A stretch of DNA of 64,000 nucleotides from Stigmatella ashevillena. Lineage in GTDB: Bacteria > Myxococcota > Myxococcia > Myxococcales > Myxococcaceae. The stretch spans positions 8,860,425 through 8,924,424 of the forward strand of contig NZ_JAQNDM010000002.1 in the NCBI RefSeq assembly GCF_028368975.1, in the 5' to 3' direction. This document shows, in pieces, positions 49,581 through 58,564 of the stretch. Made by a program: the position numbers and the translations under genes. The number at the start of each line of letters is the position of its first letter. The stretch's first letter is position 1. The notes under the pieces are model-generated. The model was not told the DNA's origin, ran no database searches, and saw only the letters and a list, made by a program, of their open reading frames with translations.

Positions 49581-52541
49581 CTATGCAGCAAATGAATCAA
49601 GGGCTTCATCCCTACCTGGATCGGTCGTTTTCTCGTCTTGCTCGGGCAAGGTCTCTCGCACGAGCCGAATCCCCTCCCATGCTGACAATTGACCGGTCTC
49701 ACGAGCAGCAATGAATCTCACGCCCTCTGTGAAAGCAAGCAGGTCCATCTTGCTCTGCATGATCTCTTCTTTCTGGAATCCAATACTGCTGATCCGCTTA
49801 ATGGCACGTTGGAGGAGAGAGAGAGGGGGAGGCTCGCTTGATATGTTCACAGTATATTCTTTAAGCAATTGAATCAGAAATGCTCGTTGCGCAGATCTCA
49901 TCTCCATGAGCGACTGCGATCCAGCAACAGTTATCAGTGCATTCATCAGGCCAAATATCGAGGCTGCGGCATTGGCATCCTTGATGGCTTTGACCGCATT
50001 TGGGAGCCGTTCGTGACTCCGAAATATCAATGCCTGATAATTTGCATTGAGCTCGAGTTGAGGCTGAGTCTTCACGGAGCCACTGCTGGGGGCCTTGCGG
50101 ACACGGTCAAAGGCGAGGGCGAGGGCACGGTCGAGGCCGTGAGCGAGAGCAAAGTCGAGGTCGCGAGCAATGTCGCGAGCAATGCCGAGAGCGAGAGCGC
50201 GGGAGCGGTCGAGGTCGCGGGCGGAAGCAGAGGTGAGGTCGCGAGCGAGAGCAAAATCGAGGTCGCGGACGAGGGCGCGAGTGAGGTCGCGAGTGAGGTC
50301 GCGATTAAGCGCACGCGCGATGTTGAAGGTAAGCCTCTCGGCGAGAGCGCTGAAGGCTTTCGTCAGGCTTTGCCATGCTAGTACTTTCGCCACGTCAGTT
50401 CTATGCGCTTCGTCTGAGCATTCGAGCACCAATTTGCCATTGTCACGACACCATGTTCCAAGTCCTCGATCTTCGCTAGGATGCGTACGGACCTCATCAG
50501 AATGAGGCAGGCGGTAGCGCACTCTGCCTCCTCCCCGTAGAGTCAACCAGTTGCAGAACATCACGGCATCCTCTGCACGCACTCCACATAGAGCATCGTG
50601 CCCTTGCGCTTTGGCAAACCTCAACCCCAACCAATGATCGGGCTGGCGGTATTCTCTCTGGGCATGCATGTCATCTAAGAACAACTGGTATTCGGCGCAT
50701 GTCAGGTGTTTCAAGTCAATTGACCGCTTATCATCAATGGCTTGGAGCGATCTCAACCGACGGGTCAACTGCACTTCAGCGGCTAGGCGCCTATGAGTTG
50801 GGTTTTCTGCCTCTAAACCAGCAATGATTTGCTCTTCTGCTGCACGGCGTACCGCTGGAGCAATCTCGCGCGCCTCGTCAAGGCAGTCCGCTGCCAATGT
50901 CAACGCATCCACGCTGCCAACTTCTAAGCAGGCTTGCACCAACTCGGTGGCATCCCCTTGGGATGCGTAAAGCCGCAACGTTTCCCGCCACCAACTCCCA
51001 ACCACCAGCCTTTTCCATTCACTGCGGGCATTCTTCTGCTCCAGCCAATGGGCCGCCGCTAAGTACTCTTGGAAGGTCTGATGAGCAAAACTCCACTTTC
51101 CAGCTTCCCGCTCTTGCACCAAACCACTGCTATCTCTGAGTCTTCCCAAGAACTCTGCGTGCTCCCCCTCTGTCAGACCAACCCGCTCAAGCGGAGCGGA
51201 GATCACCTGAATGGCTTCATCGACGCCAATGTCCCTGCGCTCTTTCTCCATCATGTATGCGGCGAGGGGTTGCAGGACTCTGAGTTTCCTTGCGGCTGTC
51301 AGGTCGTCTTGGAGTCCCTTTGCTTGCCGCCACCGGCCCAGCAAGACTTCGCATATCTCCTTGTACAACTCGACTCGAGACCCCGGCAGAGCACCGTGGT
51401 AGCGATGGACCATTGCAACCATGGCTAGCAGCAAGGGATTGACAGTAAGCGCATTCACCGAGGGAGTCTGTCGGAGGCGCTCTATTAAGTCGAGGGCATG
51501 CTTGCTCGCCCTATGCCGCACGTCTGCGTTAATTTGATTTCCCGAACTCTTGATTTCGTTGGCTAGATACCAGCGCTCAATGAATTGGCGCACCTGTGTT
51601 ACCCCGAAAGGCTGAACTTCCAGGATGTCAGCCTTTCCTAATGGCGCGCTCTTATAGCCCTGGGGACGAGATGTGATCACGAAGGGGCACTTCGGATAGT
51701 TTCCGATCTGTGCATCCACCCACTTGGAGATCGCCTGCCGCTGCTCCACTTTTGCTACCTCGTCCAGGCCATCGAGGAGAACTATGCACCGACCAGCCCG
51801 CAGTTGCTTCTCGAACCAGCCTTCCGGAGGCGTTTTTCCGACTATCTTTATGTTGCTGAAGTGCGAGAATGCAACCTCGCCCAATGACGGCGGGCTCCCC
51901 TTCGTAATAGCTGCGATGTGGTCACGCAATAACAACAGGACCGGCGTATAGGCTCGCAAGCGAAACCGGCGCTGCCGGTTGGCGGCGAGGGTTACAGCTA
52001 CGTGCTGAAGCAACGTCGTTTTCCCGCATCCTGGTGGGCCGAGGATGGCCAACACCGCCGGGGCCTCAGCGGAGTTGGCAATGGCTGCTCGGAGGAGGTC
52101 CCAGATCAGCCGGTTGCCTTTAAGCCTTGTCTCCTTGAAGGGATCAAGGTTAAGCTTCTGGGGGTTTGCTGGGCTGATCCTCAACTCGACGAACACCTTA
52201 TCGAGCAAGAGAGTGAACGTGGCGATAAGCCCAAGCCCGCGGACATTGAAGATGCTGTACTCAAGAATGAGCCACCGATTGTAATGGCGCCGAAAACCTG
52301 GTGAGAAGCCGCGTACTGCTGCTCGCACCCAGTCCACCGTGGCTTTGAGGGCATCCTTTCGAAGTTCGGTCCAGACGTCATTAATGAACGCGCCTGCGAG
52401 CACCGCGAGTTCCCACGCTCCTGCAATGAGCAAAGCCCCGCCCGGGTGCTGCTTTACACTGCTCCAGAACCCCCACAAAGCACCAACGACTGGTAATTGT
52501 GCCCCAACGGCGAAGAGAACTTTCTTGAAAGAATCGGACAT
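49581..52541 (-). CDS. Membrane-anchored NACHT ATPase with FGE-like domain and Arg/Asp helical repeat
   Basis: 986 residues from ATG 52541, with AGGAGG 8 nt upstream. Order: hydrophobic N-terminus (about 10-55 and 100-118, likely TM); NACHT NTPase with Walker A GPPGCGKTTLL (168-175), Walker B IVLLDGLDE (253-261), VITSRPQGY and NPLLLAMVAM; helical winged region to about 600; an FGE/SUMF1-like piece (about 606-690: EDAVMFCNWL, YRLPHSDE); an ARDL-type repeat (about 743-814); and a helical C-terminus. Bacterial NACHT proteins are STAND ATPases that act in phage defence. Base composition is clearly lower in GC than the flanks and it is bordered by mobile-element remnants, so acquired DNA is likely. 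Effector activity is not identified. Confidence 0.88.
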   Translation of the reverse strand: MSDSFKKVLFAVGAQLPVVGALWGFWSSVKQHPGGALLIAGAWELAVLAGAFINDVWTELRKDALKATVDWVRAAVRGFSPGFRRHYNRWLILEYSIFNVRGLGLIATFTLLLDKVFVELRISPANPQKLNLDPFKETRLKGNRLIWDLLRAAIANSAEAPAVLAILGPPGCGKTTLLQHVAVTLAANRQRRFRLRAYTPVLLLLRDHIAAITKGSPPSLGEVAFSHFSNIKIVGKTPPEGWFEKQLRAGRCIVLLDGLDEVAKVEQRQAISKWVDAQIGNYPKCPFVITSRPQGYKSAPLGKADILEVQPFGVTQVRQFIERWYLANEIKSSGNQINADVRHRASKHALDLIERLRQTPSVNALTVNPLLLAMVAMVHRYHGALPGSRVELYKEICEVLLGRWRQAKGLQDDLTAARKLRVLQPLAAYMMEKERRDIGVDEAIQVISAPLERVGLTEGEHAEFLGRLRDSSGLVQEREAGKWSFAHQTFQEYLAAAHWLEQKNARSEWKRLVVGSWWRETLRLYASQGDATELVQACLEVGSVDALTLAADCLDEAREIAPAVRRAAEEQIIAGLEAENPTHRRLAAEVQLTRRLRSLQAIDDKRSIDLKHLTCAEYQLFLDDMHAQREYRQPDHWLGLRFAKAQGHDALCGVRAEDAVMFCNWLTLRGGGRVRYRLPHSDEVRTHPSEDRGLGTWCRDNGKLVLECSDEAHRTDVAKVLAWQSLTKAFSALAERLTFNIARALNRDLTRDLTRALVRDLDFALARDLTSASARDLDRSRALALGIARDIARDLDFALAHGLDRALALAFDRVRKAPSSGSVKTQPQLELNANYQALIFRSHERLPNAVKAIKDANAAASIFGLMNALITVAGSQSLMEMRSAQRAFLIQLLKEYTVNISSEPPPLSLLQRAIKRISSIGFQKEEIMQSKMDLLAFTEGVRFIAARETGQLSAWEGIRLVRETLPEQDEKTTDPGRDEALDSFAA
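50100..50315 (-). repeat. Intragenic degenerate repeat encoding an Arg-Asp-Leu helix
   Basis: About 72 residues made of RDL-centred units of 4 to 12 residues (NRDLTRDLTRALVRDLDFAL, then ARDLTSASARDLDR and AHGLDRALALAFDR). At the DNA level short GCGAGG/GAGAGC/GGTCG blocks recur on the plus strand. The pattern predicts a long amphipathic helix or short coiled coil with Arg/Asp salt bridges, located near the C-terminus of the NACHT protein. Confidence 0.85.
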
Positions 52542-52729
52542 CACCTATGCCTCCTCCTCTCGTACCATCATGGAGCCCTAGCCCCAGTTCTGGTGCATAA
52601 CATGAGACAGGAACGTGGGACTGCGTGGGAGAGCGCGGCGCAGGAACTGGCTCGTCCCATTCCTCAGCCGCGCACCGCTCTGAGCTAGAGACTCCAGCAG
52701 GGCACACTGAGGTTACATGAAGAACCCGA

Positions 52730-52770
52730 GAACAAAGAAAAGCCCAGCAACCCGCTGATTTTGCTGGGCT
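52730..52770 (-). terminator. Rho-independent terminator (minus strand)
   Basis: 10-bp perfect stem AGCCCAGCAA/TTGCTGGGCT, loop AATCAGCGGG, then TTTCTTTG on the minus strand. It lies just beyond copy A of the 84-bp direct repeat and would end transcription of the lipoprotein remnant upstream. Confidence 0.88.
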
Positions 52771-52783
52771 TCTCGGGATGGAT

Positions 52784-52867
52784 GCGGCGGGAATCGAACC
52801 CGCGTTGGGCGGTGCGAAACTCCCAGCGGTATCGCGCCCTTACCTCGTAACCGCCCGGAATGCTCAG
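52784..52867. repeat. 84-bp direct repeat, copy A
   Basis: Nearly identical (82 of 84 positions, with an unbroken 73-bp block at 52792-52864) to 58947-59030. Read on the minus strand it contains GGGCGGT...ACCGCCC pairing and a tRNA T-arm-like GCGGGTTCGATTCCCGC. The lipoprotein remnant stops (TGA, 52864-52866) at the repeat edge. The rest of 52545-52783 contains only the NACHT upstream region and the terminator. Confidence 0.9.
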
Positions 52868-53358
52868 ATGTCGAGATTGAGCGGTGCATCGGTGAGCTGC
52901 ACAACCCACCCGCCTGATGCCGTGCGCCGCGCCCGCGTGAGCACCTCAGCGTCGCGGGCCGAGTCCGGGAACCCCACCACCGCGCCAATTACAACCACTG
53001 CTCCAGTGACGACTGCCGGTGCCGCAAAGACACAGAGGGCCACGGCTGCGGGAACTGCTGCCGCCACGGGAGCAGAGGTGACAGCACATTTTCGCGTCAC
53101 ATCGCGAAACCTGACCCTGTCGCGATCGAGCGCGTGAAAGCATCTCTCCGCCAGGATCGGCCACTCGTTGGAGGCTTCGCGCGTCACGCAATTCCCGCCG
53201 TCAGTTCAGGGGTACTGAGCTGCCCGCTGCAGGTTGGCGAATCTCGGACGCGGCTCCTCCCACGCTCCCAGGCTCGGAGCCGTCGAGGCGCAGGCTGAGA
53301 GAAGGAGCAGAATCAGTGGGGAGCTGCATGTTCGCTGGAGTATGGAACGTCCGTTCAA
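52864..53358 (-). pseudogene. Polymorphic lipoprotein toxin-like gene, broken and without toxin domain
   Basis: From a possible TTG start (53358), a lipoprotein signal (SSPLILLLLSAC, lipid Cys at 53290-53292) leads to LGAWEEPRPRFANLQRAAQY, then a TGA at 53206-53208 where the frame continues unchanged into TREASNEWPILAERCFHALD and a hydrophobic segment (VCVFAAPAVVTGAVVVIGAV-like). So a single TGG-to-TGA change probably killed it. Such N-termini resemble the delivery part of myxobacterial lipoprotein toxins (SitA-like), moved between kin by outer-membrane exchange; the family call is from memory and not aligned. No toxin domain follows: the frame ends at the 84-bp repeat. Confidence 0.6.
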
Positions 53359-53654
53359 TCGAGCGAGGGGGCGATGGGTCAAGGCTCGCCCTCCTGGAGT
53401 GTGACAGGGGCGCTCTGTCTGAGTGGGTGACCCGCGATCGATCCGACAGGGCAGCCCATGACAGGTCGCGGTGGGCACCCTTCCAGATCACCAAGCGAGC
53501 GGGTGAATTCGCGCTGACGCCGCGCGCCTGTCGACGCGTGAATTCGCACCGTCAATATTTTTGCATCATTTCTCACGCTCACGTCTCACACCCAAAGGTT
53601 GGGTAAAACCTCGGCGCACACTCCGTGCACCGCAGATAAATACTGGATTTTTCC

Positions 53655-54960
53655 ATGGTGAAGAAACTCGCAGCAGCCGTCCTGGGATTGGGCTTCCTCT
53701 GGAGCGGGGGCACGGCCCACGCCTATATCTACAACGAGCGGATGTGCAGCTACGGCGCCGCCAGTCCCATCTGGAATGTCGGCAGCACCATGGTCGTCGA
53801 CTTCAACGGCGGGCGCGACCCTGTCGGCCCCTGGCACCAGCGCCGTCCCCGTGGACTTCTACCTGTCCACCACAAGCACGGTGACGTCCTCCAGCATCTT
53901 TCTCAAGACCAGCCTGATGGCGACCATCACCGATCCTGGTCCCCGTTGCTCGGCCATGGCCCATGACACCCTGAGCCTGCCCGCGACGACGAACGGCACC
54001 TGCTTCGCGCTGGGCAACTACTACCTCATCGCCAAGACGGGCACGTCCCAGCTCTCCTCTTTGCAGAGCCTCCAGGCTGCGGGCCACCCGACGATCACCG
54101 GCTTCTCGCCTCTGACTGCGCCCGTGGGGGGCCTCGTTACCCTCACGGGGACGAACTTCGACAGCCAGACCGCCGTCTACTTCAACGGCGTGGCCGCCGC
54201 GCGCTCCATCGTGAACGCGACGACGCTCGTGGCTCAGGTGCCCTCGGGCGCCACGACCGGCAAGATCCGGGTCAGCCGGGCCAGCTCGACCACCACCTTC
54301 TGCAACCTGCCGCAGACCTCCGGCGTGACCTTCACCGTCGACCCGTATTGCCTGTCGACCGCCAGCTACAACAGCTACGGCGCCATCGACTACGTGGCCT
54401 CGTCCGAGTTCACGAACAACACGATCGGGCTCGGCACCTGCCCCAATTACACCAACAACACCCCGTACGTCGTGTTCGCCACGGCGGGCCAGGTGGGCAA
54501 GCAGATCGACATCCAGTTCGGCTCCTGTGGCCAGCCCAACTACCAGAAGCTGTTCAAGATGTACGTGGACTGGAATGGCGACGATGACTTCACGGATCCG
54601 GGCGAGTTCCTCATCGACGCGCCGTCCGTCTCCAGTGATGTCCTGTACACCATTACCCTCAACATCCCGACGACGGTGTTGCCGGGCACCAAGCGCATGC
54701 GCTTCATCGTCGCCGTCCACGATGACGCCGGGACGAACCCGGCGAGCGTCTTCTCGTGCGGCGCGTACAACTTCGGTGAGACCGAGGACTACCTGCTCAA
54801 CATTGCTCCGGCCCCCGCCTTCGCGCCCACCGATAGCGCCTCGGAGCAGCCCCACGCGGAGTTGACGGTCTCGCGTGGAGAGGAGTCACCCTCGGTGCGG
54901 TTCAGAACGGACGCCACCTCCATTCCGGCCCTGCGCTTCACCCTGCCCGGACAGCCGTAG
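53655..54960 (+). pseudogene. Exported IPT/TIG and GEVED domain protein, frameshifted
   Basis: Frame 1 (from ATG 53655) gives a signal peptide (VKKLAAAVLGLGFLWSGGTA) and continues to VVDFNGG; the rest of the protein is in another frame from about 53815 to the stop at 54960. The break lies in GGCGGGCG near 53808-53816, where removing one G restores a single protein of about 435 residues. Domains: an IPT/TIG module (ITGFSPLTAPVGGLVTLTGT), then a GEVED-type domain (YVDWNGDDDFTDPGEFLID, ending NFGETEDYLLNI), common in secreted adhesins and enzymes. Sequencing error and true frameshift cannot be separated. Confidence 0.8.
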
Positions 54961-55090
54961 TCCGGCGGACTTGGGCGTCCCGCCGTGTGCCTCCGCGTGA
55001 GATGCCTGCCTTCGGGAAGAGGGGCTCGGGACCCTCTTCGTCACCTCGGCCAATCACTCGCGGGAGCGGAATGGGTGTATCCTCACACCC

Positions 55091-56071
55091 ATGCTCTACA
55101 TGTGCCTGAAGTGCGACGCCTTCATTCAAGCCGTGGTGGCCCCCGTCTGCGCCACGTGTCAGCTCCAGGCAGCTCCGTACAAGCTCTGGGCGGAGTACAA
55201 CACCGGGACACTCTACAGCATCACCCACTTCAACCCAAGCTGCCGCGCTGTCTCCTTCGATCTCCACGTCAGCCCGTCGAAGAATGCGATCTACGTGGTC
55301 GCCAAGTGCAGCATCACCTTCGCCAAGGGCCCTACCGGCACGGATTGGGATACCACGCGCAAGTCGAGGTTTCTCAAGCGGATCAAAGCCGCCGTGGGTC
55401 TGTGGGACGGGCGCCAGACGTTCACCCGCACGCTGACCGTAGGCACCGCCGCCTACCTCGCCTATCACTTCATCGACGAGGCCCCGAGCGGCGCCCACTA
55501 CAACTTCACGGTCAATAGCTCGGCCGCCCCGCAGCGGCTGAGCGATACCGACGGTTTGAATGACACCAATGGGATGCTGCTCCTGCCTGGAGGCGGAATC
55601 GTGGTCCCTAAAGACAAGCTCGGGGGCATGCGGGGCAGCCCAGGGCACGGCACCAATCGCAAGATTGGCGGCTTCCTCAACGAGTATGCCGCGCACACCG
55701 GCGTCAAGGACACCACTGTGAATCCGCTGGTCTACGCCAACACCGTGGCCCACGAGTGGGGGCACATGATTGGACTGCCGGACGAATACGACGCCTATCC
55801 GAACACCTTCAACACCGCCAACCTCGGGGCAGGCCGGGTCAATCGTGGCGGTCTCAACGCCGACAAGGACAAGGGCGTCGCCTACTGGGTGGAGCTCCTC
55901 GCCCAGTGTGGACTGGCCTCGCCCGCCTGGGGACACGCTGGCGATGACAGCATCATGCGCAACGTCGCCACCCATGCGGCCGCGTTCCGGCCACGCCACC
56001 ATGTCACCGTGCTGGAGGGGCTCCAGTACCTCTCCGCGAAAACGGATCTGGGAGGGACCTGGAGCATGTGA
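55091..56071 (+). CDS. Zincin-like protein with N-terminal CxxC pairs
   Basis: 326 residues, no signal peptide. Two CxxC pairs (C5/C8 and C20/C23) form a small zinc ribbon. The active-site motif is HEWGHMIGLPDEY (H221, E222, H225, G228, D231), the extended zinc-protease HExxHxxGxxD pattern of snapalysin-like metzincins. The middle carries FHIDEAPSGAHY-type strands without known domains. A cytosolic enzyme or a protein injected or released by another route are both possible. It lies in the accessory region with no partner gene on the same strand close by (55 kb flank only). Confidence 0.7.
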   Translation: MLYMCLKCDAFIQAVVAPVCATCQLQAAPYKLWAEYNTGTLYSITHFNPSCRAVSFDLHVSPSKNAIYVVAKCSITFAKGPTGTDWDTTRKSRFLKRIKAAVGLWDGRQTFTRTLTVGTAAYLAYHFIDEAPSGAHYNFTVNSSAAPQRLSDTDGLNDTNGMLLLPGGGIVVPKDKLGGMRGSPGHGTNRKIGGFLNEYAAHTGVKDTTVNPLVYANTVAHEWGHMIGLPDEYDAYPNTFNTANLGAGRVNRGGLNADKDKGVAYWVELLAQCGLASPAWGHAGDDSIMRNVATHAAAFRPRHHVTVLEGLQYLSAKTDLGGTWSM

Positions 56072-56348
56072 GCGACTGCGCTCCCTGTTCTGTGTTCAGC
56101 CTCGATATCCATATCAAGCGGTTTGTCCGGCTTTTCTTCCAGCCCCTGCTGATGGGGTAGGCGTTGTGGTCCACCGGTGCTGAAAGGTGGTGCAGCGGAA
56201 GCCTGTCCGTTCAAGGTCGAAGCGGGACCCGCTGCATAACTGGGTCTTTGCCCGTCTCATTAAGGGGGACACGGCTTCCGAGGTGAACCGGGGCAGGACG
56301 GCATCGTCCCCGAGGAACCGGTGTTGCCTGTTTCGCAAGGAGAGGACC

Positions 56349-56567
56349 ATGTCGATCGGTGGTGTTTCGGGACAGTTGGCTGGCGGAATTCTGAACAACA
56401 CGAAGCTGGAGAATGCGTGGATTTCCAAGGCGCCGCCCGAGATGCAGGGGCAACTGAAGGCGCAGCTGGAGATGCAGAAAATGCAGGAAACCGTGCAGAT
56501 GATCACTCAGATGATGAAGACCATGCACGAGATGTCGATGAGCATCATCCGCAACATTGGCGGGTAA
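56349..56567 (+). CDS. Small helical Met-rich protein
   Basis: 72 residues from ATG 56349, with AAGGAGAGG immediately upstream. Two amphipathic helices (PEMQGQLKAQLEMQKMQETV and MITQMMKTMHEMSMSIIRNI), many Met and Gln, ending IRNIGG. No family recognised; short size and pattern resemble secretion-system needle or filament subunits, but nothing else supports that. The 277 bp before it (56072-56348) hold no other gene. Confidence 0.55.
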   Translation: MSIGGVSGQLAGGILNNTKLENAWISKAPPEMQGQLKAQLEMQKMQETVQMITQMMKTMHEMSMSIIRNIGG

Positions 56568-56832
56568 TCGGGCGTTGAGCCGCCGCAGCGGCTGGAGCTG
56601 GCTTTGCTCGGACCCCTCGGGGCTCGGGCGGAGCCGGTTCCGTCCGGCTTGAGGGAAGGTGAGCGTGCTCCGGCGAGTGTCATGGGCCGCCCTGTCGGAG
56701 TTCTCGCGAATCACCCACTTGGATCGCGGTTTCGATCGGACCAAGGAGCCCACGTGCTCGGGAGCGTCAAAGGTCGGCTTCGCCGAAACCTGAACGATTC
56801 TGCGCCCTTGACCCTCCCTCCTCGAGCGGGCG

Positions 56833-57012
56833 ACGGATCGGTTGAAACAACTGGGAATTGCCGAGGAGCTCCTCTCGGCGCAGATTCCGGCGTGGCGGCT
56901 GGGTCGCCCCGAGGAGCTGGGCGCGTTGGTGGCGTTCCTGTCCTCGGATCAGGCGGCATACATCACCGGCCAGTCCATCGTGGCGGATGGTGGCGCGTCG
57001 CGCGGTTTCTAA
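56833..57012 (+). pseudogene. 3'-end fragment of the SDR gene (second copy)
   Basis: 180 bp encoding TDRLKQLGIAEELLSAQIPA to the stop, aligned without gaps with 48654-48833. About 16 of 180 bases differ, mostly third codon positions, and only a few amino acids change. There is no start and the 5' part of the gene is missing. The fragment is followed about 320 bp later by an IS91-like remnant, as the intact gene is. Confidence 0.9.
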
Positions 57013-57334
57013 AACGCGCTACCAACCTATCTCCCGCTGCGTCCACTCCTCACGAAGCACCCTGAACCAGGGCCCCTTCCCTCCACGGTCGTTACCCGCT
57101 TCATCGGTAGTACGGGCCCCTCCGACTCCTGGCCTTCGCCACGCCCGGAAGGCGTGTTCGGGTCGCTAACCCGCTTGGACCAGGTCTCCCGTGTTGCGCA
57201 CTTCACCGTGTACTCACATGCCGCGCCCCACTACCCCGGTGGTTCACCTGGCGGTGCTGCTGGTTGGAGAAAAGAGGGGCCCTGCCCGCGTAAGGGCCCG
57301 AGGACGCGCTGGATGCGTACCAGGCGCATTCCCT

Positions 57335-57780
57335 GTAGCAGCGGCTGCGCTGGACGGAGGTGGAACTTCGGCCTCCTCAGCGAAAGCAGCCCCGGTGCGC
57401 CTTCCTGGAGGGCTTCTCCCTGCACGCCCATACGCACCTGCATGCGAACGACAGGCAGGGGCTGGAGCGGCGATGCCGCTACGGGGCACGCGGTGCGCTG
57501 GCGCTGGAGCGTTTGTCACGAGCGGAGGATGGCCGCATTGCCTACCGCATGAAGCGCCCGCTGCCGGACGGTCCCGAACGGAGCGGATGAAGCAGAGGAC
57601 GCCGCGAGTGGACTGGGCCGAGTTGCTGAGGAGGACGTTCGACTTCGACGTGTTCGCCTGCGTGAGGTGCGGAGGCAGGCGCCGGGTGTTGGCGTACGTG
57701 AAGGGAGCACGAGGGGTGCGCGCGATTCTGAAGCACCTGGGGTTGCGCACGGCGAGTGCGCACCTGGGCTGCTGGCTCGG
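57335..57780 (+). pseudogene. IS91-like transposase remnant (right)
   Basis: Two pieces in different frames: [20 protein letters not shown] and [20 protein letters not shown] (57335-57575), then QRTPRVDWAELLRRTFDFDV and RCGGRRRVLAYVKGARGVRA (57590-57780). Together they match the C-terminal half of IS91-type (HUH, two-tyrosine) transposases with the catalytic region missing and an internal deletion. The CxxC (CVRC) near the end is typical. IS91 elements move by rolling circle and can carry adjacent DNA. Confidence 0.8.
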
Positions 57781-58033
57781 TAGAAGCCCACGAGGATGGC
57801 AGCCCCGCAGCCCTTGGCGTTCAGCGCCCCGGCAGAAGTAAGGTGACCCACCGCGCCAGTGCCTTGATCTTCGGAGCAGAATGTGCCGCTTGCGGCAGAC
57901 TGGCCAGGGGGACAAAGCCCATCAGCTCCGCACGTCCGGATCTGTGGGGGGCCCGGGGCCAGTCAGCGCCCGGGTTTACCCGACCAGTGCAGGGGGCCTT
58001 CTCAGGCGCGAGAGCATATGCTGGCCCTATCCC

Positions 58034-58552
58034 ATGATCTCCAAACAGGTCGGCGCCCTCCTGGTGCCCTGCTTTCTTCTGATGGCCTGCAGTGGTCCTC
58101 ACGAGACCTTGCGCGGATCTCGTCAGAACGACGAGGGGCCAAGCGCTCCCGCCGGGGCTGTCGTGCAGAGCGACGGCACACCCCCGCAGTCGAGCACATC
58201 CCGCGCCTTTGACCTCGTGTACACCTCTGGAGGTGGACGGGACTGCGACAAGGAGCACATCGAGTGTTTCAGACGCTGCTGGAACACGCAGCCGCCGTAC
58301 CCCATCACGCGGGGCGACAAGGGGCACGACAAGTACTGCGCCAGGACGTGCCGTGAGGCGTACATGGAGTGCCTCAAGGACATCGAGGCGCAGCCTCTGG
58401 CGTTCTCGGACATGGTGAAAGCGAAGGACTGGCTCAAGCGCCATGAGAAGGAGGTCCTGGTGGGAAGCATCGTCCTGGTGGCTGGAGCAGCCTTCATGGT
58501 CTCCACTGTGGGAGCAGGTGTCCTCGTGCTGGTTCCACTCGCCGCGCTCTGA
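58034..58552 (+). CDS. Cysteine-rich lipoprotein, toxin-delivery-like
   Basis: 172 residues from ATG 58034. Lipoprotein signal (VGALLVPCFLLMACSG), Ser/Thr/Gln spacer, then a Cys-rich domain (CDKEHIECFRRCWNT, CARTCREAYMECLKD) and a C-terminal hydrophobic helix (VLVGSIVLVAGAAFMVSTVG). No enzymatic domain follows. The Cys pattern resembles the N-terminal part of myxobacterial polymorphic lipoprotein toxins; here the usual C-terminal toxin domain is absent. A small gene follows 12 bp later. Family link is inference. Confidence 0.7.
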   Translation: MISKQVGALLVPCFLLMACSGPHETLRGSRQNDEGPSAPAGAVVQSDGTPPQSSTSRAFDLVYTSGGGRDCDKEHIECFRRCWNTQPPYPITRGDKGHDKYCARTCREAYMECLKDIEAQPLAFSDMVKAKDWLKRHEKEVLVGSIVLVAGAAFMVSTVGAGVLVLVPLAAL

Positions 58553-58564
58553 GGAGCCTCGCCC

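Noticed and set aside
52784-52867. tRNA or tmRNA gene in the 84-bp repeat
   Set aside because: A T-arm-like palindrome is present but no matching 5' acceptor strand, D arm or anticodon arm could be placed in either copy.
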